Assembly: GCA_023457295.1 (NCBI GenBank)
Contig: JAEWLZ010000109.1
Coordinates: 1 to 11,345, forward strand
Source of the DNA: Cyanobacteria bacterium OH_PDB_112
GTDB lineage: Bacteria; Cyanobacteriota; Vampirovibrionia; Gastranaerophilales; CAJFVJ01
Length of the DNA: 11,345 bases
Reading direction: 5' to 3'
The translations under genes were made by a program, and so were the position numbers. The notes below the pieces were generated by a model. It did not search any database. It had not been told where the DNA came from and worked only from the letters and a program-made list of their open reading frames with translations. Below are positions 7,321 through 11,345 of the stretch, one piece after another (positions within the stretch are counted from its first letter, which is position 1; the number at the start of each line of letters is the position of its first letter).

Positions 7321-7722
7321 ATGTCTTATTATTTTTCTTCTGACGGAAGTCTTAAATATTCGACCAAAACAAAATCTTCCATTATGAGTTATGTCAAATC
7401 TTCTGCTTCTGATATAGCCTCTACTTCCAATTCTTCGTCCTCATCAAGCAGCAGTTTCACTAAAGAAATGAAAAGTGCCGCCCTAGCCGCAGCGGGCAAA
7501 ATGACCTCTTCCGCCAAAGATGCCGCTAGAGCGAGTAATCAGGATTATCAAAGAATCGCGGCATTACAGGCACGCATTCAAAAAATAGCGTCTCATAAAC
7601 CCAGAACATTTGATGATGATGAACAAATTTTCACATTCAATACAACGGTCTTGAACAATTACACCACTGCTCAAGAAAAATACAATTCTTACAAAAAATC
7701 TTCTACAAGCTCCTCTTCGTAA
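7321..7722 (+). CDS. Orphan serine-rich small protein, function unknown
   Basis: 133 residues from the ATG at 7321, which has AAAGGTG 7 nt upstream. I do not recognise the family. The N-terminus (MSYYFSSDGSLKYSTKTKSS) and a Ser/Thr/Ala-rich linker contain an uninterrupted run of eight Ser (7432-7455). Next come an Ala/Lys/Ser-rich helical segment, a helix-prone core (YQRIAALQARIQKIA), an acidic patch (TFDDDEQ) and a Ser-rich tail (KKSSTSSSS). There is no signal peptide, membrane segment or cysteine. The Ser run uses all six serine codons, so it looks maintained as protein rather than produced by triplet slippage. The gene is monocistronic: its terminator overlaps the stop codon, and the candidate operator array lies just upstream. 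Real coding status is likely from start, ribosome site and terminator, but no function can be assigned. Confidence 0.72.
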   Translation: MSYYFSSDGSLKYSTKTKSSIMSYVKSSASDIASTSNSSSSSSSSFTKEMKSAALAAAGKMTSSAKDAARASNQDYQRIAALQARIQKIASHKPRTFDDDEQIFTFNTTVLNNYTTAQEKYNSYKKSSTSSSS

Positions 7723-7744
7723 AAAGCTTTTGTGAAGTTTTATT
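7715..7744 (+). terminator. Intrinsic terminator overlapping the stop codon
   Basis: A 10-bp stem (7715-7724 with 7728-7737, two G-U pairs) and a 3-nt loop are followed by TTTTATT. The left arm contains the last codons and the TAA of the serine-rich gene. Confidence 0.6.
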
Positions 7745-7969
7745 AAGCATACAATTCCCTTTATTAAAGGGGGTTTCGGGATTTTTACTGTTATGAAAAA
7801 TATAATAGTATATCCAATTTAGCACTTTTTTATATACTTTTGTTTTTATTAAAGTATAGAGAGAAAAAAAGATAAGTTTACCAAAAGAGAGATGAGAGAG
7901 AATAAGCGACACGGACTGTCTAAACCACAAAGAAAATAAGTATTAGAGAAAAATAAAAAGGAGCAGCAA
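7745..7969 (+). promoter_or_regulatory. Intergenic leader of the RHH gene with candidate operator and promoter elements
   Basis: This AT-rich interval has no supported gene. It holds a TATAAT at 7801-7806 (no convincing -35), and a perfect 8-bp inverted repeat TATACTTT/AAAGTATA (7833-7840 and 7851-7858, 10-bp spacer). TATACT within the left arm could serve as a -10. A purine-rich stretch (7859-7910) and the AAGGAG ribosome site (7958-7963), 6 nt before the RHH start, follow. The inverted repeat has no T-tract on either strand, so it is better read as an operator or RNA hairpin than as a terminator; autoregulation by the RHH protein is an inference. Confidence 0.35.
7757..7771. repeat. Short palindrome CCCTTT/AAAGGG, possible dispersed repeat unit
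   Basis: CCCTTT (7757-7762) and AAAGGG (7766-7771) flank a 3-nt loop and are followed by GGTTTCGGGATTTTT. This C/G-run palindrome with a GGG-TTTC-GGGA tail stands out from the surrounding AT-rich DNA. It resembles intergenic repeat elements found in many bacterial genomes. A single copy is visible, so repeat status is unproven. Confidence 0.3.
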
Positions 7970-8158
7970 ATGGCTAAAGTTTTAATTTCAATGCCGGAAG
8001 AATTTTTGGATCAAATCGACAATTTTGCAGATGTTGAAAATCGTTCCCGTAGCGAACTTATCAGAGAAGCGCTAAGAACATATATACACCGTGCAAAAGT
8101 CCGTGAAAATATCACAGCAACAAAAAATGCCTCTACGCTTGAAGCATTGCTGGATTAA
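7970..8158 (+). CDS. Ribbon-helix-helix (CopG-family) DNA-binding protein
   Basis: 62 residues. The RHH fold is clear: beta-strand AKVLISMPEE (2-11), helix A (FLDQIDNFADVE), turn NRSRSE, helix B (LIREALRTYIHRAKVR), and a short polar tail ending STLEALLD. Such proteins dimerise and insert the strand pair into the DNA major groove; many are antitoxins or autoregulators. No toxin-like gene follows: the next rightward feature is a strong terminator, so the protein appears to stand alone. An AAGGAG 6 nt upstream supports the ATG. It could be a remnant antitoxin, a solo transcription regulator of nearby genes, or a chromosomal regulator. The target is not known; the inverted repeat at 7833-7858 is a candidate. 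Confidence 0.85.
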   Translation: MAKVLISMPEEFLDQIDNFADVENRSRSELIREALRTYIHRAKVRENITATKNASTLEALLD

Positions 8159-8163
8159 TTACC

Positions 8164-8210
8164 CTAAATAAGCTTTATTTAGACAGACTCACAAAACGAG
8201 TCTGTTTTTT
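8164..8210 (+). terminator. Terminator of the RHH gene, with a preceding hairpin
   Basis: An 8-bp stem ACAGACTC/GAGTCTGT (8183-8190 with 8198-8205, 7-nt loop) runs into six T's, a classical intrinsic terminator. Immediately before it, CTAAATAA/TTATTTAG (8164-8171 with 8175-8182) forms a second 8-bp hairpin that abuts the first stem. Confidence 0.85.
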
Positions 8211-8228
8211 CTTTAGCAAAAATAGCAC

Positions 8229-8263
8229 AAATAAAAACTCCCCTGAAAAAAGCTTCTAGGGGA
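8229..8263 (-). terminator. Leftward terminator candidate for the condensin operon
   Basis: On the minus strand, TCCCCT (8263-8258) pairs with AGGGGA (8244-8239) around a 13-nt loop, then GTTTTTATTT follows. The stem is G/C-rich in an AT-rich setting. It is about 240 nt past the last gene of the operon. Confidence 0.5.
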
Positions 8264-8361
8264 AGAAGAGATCATGAGGCAGAAATTTATAGCATTCGCC
8301 ATAAATCAATATACACCGTTTTAAAGTTTTTATACTCCTAATTTTGGACATCTAACCTTGT

Positions 8362-8396
8362 TGACAGTTAATATCATATAACTGTCAGGTTTTTTT
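8362..8396 (+). terminator. Rightward terminator with no assigned gene
   Basis: A perfect 9-bp stem TGACAGTTA/TAACTGTCA (8362-8370 with 8379-8387) and an 8-nt loop are followed by GG and seven T's. Only the plus strand has the T-tract. The nearest rightward gene already ended at the terminator near 8183-8210. Confidence 0.7.
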
Positions 8397-8400
8397 GAAA

Positions 8401-8440
8401 ATAGTTCTTGAGAATAGTTTGTATTACTCTCAAGAGCTAT
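8401..8440. repeat. Long inverted repeat, 13-bp arms
   Basis: ATAGTTCTTGAGA (8401-8413) pairs with TCTCAAGAGCTAT (8428-8440) with one G-U pair on the plus strand (an A-C mismatch on the minus strand) and a 14-nt loop. On the minus strand the stem is followed by TTTTC, so it could also slow or end the leftward transcript from the gene at 8506-8865. Confidence 0.65.
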
Positions 8441-8505
8441 ATCGTGCAAAAAATCTCGTTTTTTTTACATATTTTGAATTCAGACATGCCTATAAGTACT
8501 ATAAA

Positions 8506-8865
8506 TTAACGAAGACCCAGTCTTTGCTTAGATTGTTTTTCATAAGCTGAAAGCATTGAATCTGAAGTGTTTTTTAGATTTTGAAACAAAGCTAAAGTAT
8601 CAGCATTTGAAGAATCCGTGTCATCTCCTGATGTAATACTGCCAAATAATGCTCTGAAATTTATTCTGCTGCTTGAAGCTTGACGCACAAAAACTCTTCC
8701 GTCTGATAAAACATATCTTTTGGAGGTATTGTCATCTGAATTCAAAGCCGCCAGCTTAGACTCCATCTGCCCGTATTTACTGTTATTAAAAATGGCTTGT
8801 TTAGCTGATTGTCTTTGCGCATAAGAACTTGAATTGTAAAGAGATGTTTTAGAATTTGTATCCAT
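8506..8865 (-). CDS. Orphan small protein at the end of the condensin operon, function unknown
   Basis: 119 residues, family not recognised. It begins MDTNSKTSLYNSSSYAQRQS and is rich in Ser, Asn and Gln. The middle has YVLSDGRVFVRQASSSRINF, which may form short beta-strands, followed by an acidic Ser/Asp patch (SGDDTDSSNAD). A helix-prone C-terminal third ends in a basic tail (KQSKQRLGLR). There is no signal peptide, membrane segment or cysteine. The ATG has AAGGA 7 nt upstream and lies 14 nt after the scpB stop, so it is most likely cotranscribed with smc, scpA and scpB. The position suggests a link with chromosome organisation or merely shared expression; the sequence itself does not say which. 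Confidence 0.72.
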   Translation of the reverse strand: MDTNSKTSLYNSSSYAQRQSAKQAIFNNSKYGQMESKLAALNSDDNTSKRYVLSDGRVFVRQASSSRINFRALFGSITSGDDTDSSNADTLALFQNLKNTSDSMLSAYEKQSKQRLGLR

Positions 8866-8879
8866 GGCTCATTCCTTTC

Positions 8880-9455
8880 CTAATCTTCGATTATATCGAT
8901 GTTTAGTAACTCATCATCAATTTCCAGCTCCTTTTGTTCGACGATTTCTTCTCCCTGTGTGAATTTTTTTCTTTCCGCCATAAACTGCGCCAAAGTAGCC
9001 TCATCACCTTTAAGTTTGAAGTACTCTGCGAATTTATCCGTTGTTTTAAGCCTAAAAGAACGTGAACTTGAATCTCTTCGGCGTGTAACAAGTCCTTTTA
9101 TTAAAAGTTCTTTTATATGGTCATAAGCCCCCGAACCCCGCAAATCAATCAATTCTGATTGCAAAACTGGTTCTTTAATCGCAATTATCGAAAGTGTTTT
9201 AAGTATTGCAGGAGTAAGCTCAACAGGTACAAGTTTTTCGACTATATCCATATATTCCTGACGAATTTGTATAATATATCCGTTTTCATCATCAATCTCA
9301 AGCGCACCATCTCTTGCCGAATAATCCATAATCAAGTCAAGCAAAGCCTCTTCGACATCTTCTGTCGATTCGTTTAAAATTCCGGCTATTTCATCAGGTG
9401 TTGCAGCTCTTGCAGTAATAAAAAGAACCGCCTCAACTTTCGATTTTAGACTCAT
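8880..9455 (-). CDS. scpB: Segregation and condensation protein B
   Basis: ScpB is a double winged-helix (kite) protein. As a dimer it binds the middle of ScpA and regulates the SMC ring that organises and helps segregate the nucleoid. The 191 residues show the expected start (MSLKSKVEAVLFIT), an acidic first winged helix, then LTPAILKTLSIIAIKEPVLQ and SELIDLRGSGAYDHIKELL, the second winged-helix signature with the family's RG turn. LVTRRRDSSSRSFRLKTTDKF forms the wing and F-rich strand. The last ~30 residues are acidic and probably disordered. The ATG at 9455 lies 23 nt inside the scpA frame, with AAGGAG very close (3 nt) to it, so translation is likely coupled to scpA. Confidence 0.95.
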   Translation of the reverse strand: MSLKSKVEAVLFITARAATPDEIAGILNESTEDVEEALLDLIMDYSARDGALEIDDENGYIIQIRQEYMDIVEKLVPVELTPAILKTLSIIAIKEPVLQSELIDLRGSGAYDHIKELLIKGLVTRRRDSSSRSFRLKTTDKFAEYFKLKGDEATLAQFMAERKKFTQGEEIVEQKELEIDDELLNIDIIED

Positions 9456-10236
9456 GTTCTCCTTTCAGGTCATCTGCGACCACATATAAATCCGAATAAA
9501 ATTCATCCTGAACCAAGTCCACTCTCCCGTCTGCCGACAAGAAAAGCAATGCGATATAAGTTGAAATTTTATCCATTCCCGCTGATTCAAGTTCTGTAAG
9601 TTCAATTTTTTCATTCGATTCAAAAAGCTTTTCAAGCAAACCATAAAGTCTTTTTACGCTGTCTTCGATATACTCATCGTGAGCAAGATTTATAATATCC
9701 TCCGCCGACAAATTCGCATAAGAACGAATTCTTCTTTTTGCGCGGTCATGAGCATTTTTCAAAGAGCGTTTACGCTCAAGTTCTTCATAAAATTCCAACT
9801 GTTTAATCAAATCTTTCAACGTAACGACACGTTTTCGATTTAGTTTTACACTCGTTCTGCGCTCAAGTGCCTCATCTATAGGAATAATATTGGCTCTGGA
9901 TGCGAGCTGTTCCATATCCTGAAAATCAGGATCATCATAATCATCGTCAAAGTCTGCGACAGCATCTTCTTCAAGCATAAGAGGGTCAATACCTTCTAAA
10001 ACATCCGATTTTAAACGAAGTAAAACAGCGGCAAACAAAAGTGTTCTGCCGGTAAGACGGAGATTATTTTGTTTTAGCTCAACAAGATGCTGAAGATATC
10101 TGTCTGTAACATCTACTATATTGACATTCCAGGGATCAAGTTCCTGACGTTTTGCCATATTTACCAAAATCTCAATGCCGTCTTTCGCATTGGATTTTTG
10201 GAGATTTGCCGCATTTTCAAATATATTATCAATCAC
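9433..10236 (-). CDS. scpA: Segregation and condensation protein A (kleisin)
   Basis: ScpA is the kleisin that bridges the two SMC heads and closes the ring, with ScpB bound to its middle. 267 residues: the N-terminal SMC-neck-binding part includes GIEILVNMAKRQELDPWNVNIVDVTDRYLQHL (two segments near 20-50), then LRLTGRTLLFAAVLLRLKSDVL (about 59-80), an acidic linker (90-110), and a C-terminal winged helix (about 215-260; STYIALLFLSADGRVDLVQ). The start is GTG, with AGGAG 9 nt upstream inside the smc end. The smc stop and this GTG overlap by 8 nt (10229-10236). The gene's 3' end overlaps scpB by 23 nt. This tight arrangement suggests stoichiometric coupled synthesis. Confidence 0.95.
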   Translation of the reverse strand: MIDNIFENAANLQKSNAKDGIEILVNMAKRQELDPWNVNIVDVTDRYLQHLVELKQNNLRLTGRTLLFAAVLLRLKSDVLEGIDPLMLEEDAVADFDDDYDDPDFQDMEQLASRANIIPIDEALERRTSVKLNRKRVVTLKDLIKQLEFYEELERKRSLKNAHDRAKRRIRSYANLSAEDIINLAHDEYIEDSVKRLYGLLEKLFESNEKIELTELESAGMDKISTYIALLFLSADGRVDLVQDEFYSDLYVVADDLKGEHESKIES

Positions 10237-11345
10237 TTAATCTGACTCCTGTCACTTTTGTAATTCCTTTTTCTTTTTGAGTAACGCCGATTGTACGATT
10301 TGCAGATTCAATCATGGGCTTACGCAAAGATACGACAATAAATTGTGTATGAGATGAGTGTTTTTTAATCATTTCTGAGAGTTTTTCAACATTTATACCG
10401 TCAAGGTGCATATCGACCTCATCAAATGCGTAGAATGGCGCCGGCATATATCTTTGGATAGCAAATACAAATGCAAGTGCTGTGAGCGATTTTTCACCGC
10501 CTGACATAGACTCCAAACGCTGCATTTTTTTATCACGCGGACGAGCTTCAATTGTAAGCCCTGCCGCTAGAGGATTTTCAGGATTTTCAAGTATAAGTTG
10601 TCCTTCTCCGTCTGAAAGTTGCGCAAAAATATCCTTAAAGTTTTCATTTACATTGTTGAAAGTTTCAAGGAATGCTTTTTTCTTCAAATCTTCATATCCG
10701 AGCATTCTTTCATTGATTTGTTTGCGTTCATCATCAAGTGTTTTGAGGCGATTATCCAAATCTTCTTTACGTGCTTGAACCTCGTCATAATCCTGAATTG
10801 CGCGCATGTTTACCGCACCAAGCTCTTCCATACGGCGGTCTAGGCTTGCGATTTTTTTCATAACTTCTTCAATAGAAATCTCAGTCGGCTTTAAAGCATT
10901 TATATCATATCCTGCCGCTTGAAGTTCTTCACGAATCGTCACAAGTTCGGGTTCAAGCTCTTTTCGGCGAGATTTGTACGCTTCGAGCTGTTCTTCTGTA
11001 CGTTCGATTTTTGCTTCAAGAGAAGACTTTGTCTTTTCAAACTCTATAACATTTTTTTGTAATTGGTCACGACGGTCTTGAAGTTCACCAAGTTTTTCGC
11101 CAATTTCTTTTATTTTTTCATCAAGTTCTGTAATTTGAGCTTGAATTTCTTCAATTTCTAATGCGAATTTTTCTTTGTCTTCAACCAATTTCACATTATC
11201 GGAATTGGTTTTGAGGATACGTTCTTCCTGAGCTTTTATTGACTCGTTATGGAAATTGATTTCCATATCAAAACCTTTGATTTCATTGTTACAGTTGGCA
11301 ATTTGGGTCTCAAGACGTTTGATTTCAAACTCAATTCCTTCTGTG
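10229..11345 (-). CDS. smc: Chromosome partition protein SMC, C-terminal part (gene runs off the window)
   Basis: The frame is open to the window edge, so the ATG at 11266 is internal; about 371 residues are visible. The first ~180 are charged coiled coil, the arm returning to the head (EEIQAQITELDEKIKEIGEK and similar). The C-terminal head half follows: LESMSGGEKSLTALAFVFAI (ABC signature SGGEK) and FYAFDEVDMHLDG (Walker B DEVD and D-loop), then QFIVVSLRKPMIESANRTIG. The wording of the Walker B region and of the tail matches cyanobacterial SMC as I recall it. The N-terminal Walker A half and the hinge lie outside the window. With scpA and scpB overlapping directly downstream, this is a complete condensin operon apart from the missing 5' end of smc. 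Confidence 0.96.
   Translation of the reverse strand, partial: TEGIEFEIKRLETQIANCNNEIKGFDMEINFHNESIKAQEERILKTNSDNVKLVEDKEKFALEIEEIQAQITELDEKIKEIGEKLGELQDRRDQLQKNVIEFEKTKSSLEAKIERTEEQLEAYKSRRKELEPELVTIREELQAAGYDINALKPTEISIEEVMKKIASLDRRMEELGAVNMRAIQDYDEVQARKEDLDNRLKTLDDERKQINERMLGYEDLKKKAFLETFNNVNENFKDIFAQLSDGEGQLILENPENPLAAGLTIEARPRDKKMQRLESMSGGEKSLTALAFVFAIQRYMPAPFYAFDEVDMHLDGINVEKLSEMIKKHSSHTQFIVVSLRKPMIESANRTIGVTQKEKGITKVTGVRLSD

Larger units (their letters stand above)
8211..8505. other. Gene-free tail-to-tail interval containing several inverted repeats
   Basis: No open frame with a ribosome site is present. The interval separates the rightward RHH gene from the leftward condensin operon. 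From left to right it holds a leftward terminator-like hairpin (8229-8263), a small hairpin (8285-8306), a rightward terminator (8362-8396) and a 13-bp-stem hairpin (8401-8440), then an isolated run of eight T's (8459-8466). Two convergent transcripts explain part of this, but the second rightward terminator, 150 nt after the first, leaves room for a small RNA. No known RNA family was recognised. Confidence 0.6.

Noticed and set aside
7703..7930. 75-codon leftward open frame between the serine-rich gene and the RHH gene
   Set aside because: It starts at TTG without a ribosome site, crosses the terminator and the C/G palindrome, and its predicted protein looks like translated AT-rich intergenic DNA.
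8361..8382. TTGACA followed by TATAAC as a promoter
   Set aside because: The spacing is only about 10 bp and both elements are parts of the arms and loop of the terminator hairpin at 8362-8396.
8211..8505. tRNA, 6S, SRP or tmRNA gene in the gene-free interval
   Set aside because: No cloverleaf with a GTTC-type T-arm and no recognisable core of these RNAs on either strand; only separate simple hairpins are visible.
1..11345. CRISPR array, transposon, phage module, toxin-antitoxin pair or defence island
   Set aside because: No regularly spaced repeats, transposase, integrase, Cas or nuclease/helicase genes are present; the recognised genes are housekeeping or metabolic.

Overview
The window is AT-rich (roughly one third G+C by eye), gene-dense and bacterial. 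The best lineage marker is the C-terminal end of SMC. Its Walker B stretch (FYAFDEVDMHLDG) and its tail (FIVVSLRKPMIESANRTIGV) have the form I know from cyanobacterial SMC proteins. Combined with low G+C, a DUF3536-type GH57 enzyme, a membrane-anchored YvcK and no photosynthesis genes, this suggests a non-photosynthetic relative of Cyanobacteria (Vampirovibrionia/Melainabacteria, possibly a gut Gastranaerophilales). The lineage call is an inference.

Layout. (1) 1-2163, rightward: 3' part of a GH57/DUF3536 glycosidase gene, ending at a two-way terminator. (2) 7178 down to 2234, leftward: a divergent PxpA (LamB/YcsF) homologue, yvcK, panB and panC, probably one operon from a promoter at about 7210-7237. 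They are followed after a 78-nt gap by coaD and a coiled-coil gene coupled to it by an ATGA overlap. (3) 7321-8158, rightward: a small serine-rich orphan protein and a 62-residue ribbon-helix-helix regulator, each with its own terminator. (4) 8159-8505: a tail-to-tail intergenic stretch packed with inverted repeats. (5) 11345 down to 8506, leftward: smc (5' end outside the window), scpA, scpB and a 119-residue orphan, overlapping or tightly spaced, so a condensin operon with an extra gene at its end.

How the genes work together. PanB and PanC make pantothenate and CoaD makes dephospho-CoA, so three steps of CoA synthesis lie together. YvcK links this cluster to central carbon and cell-wall control. 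SMC, ScpA and ScpB form the chromosome-organising condensin. The lineage-restricted material is the two orphan small proteins, the RHH regulator and the structured intergenic DNA between about 7260 and 8505.

I see no CRISPR array, tRNA, rRNA, transposase, phage gene or recognisable defence system. No clearly new multi-gene system is evident. The most interesting leads are the orphan gene at the end of the condensin operon, the PxpA homologue with altered conserved positions, and a repeated palindrome in the divergent promoter region.
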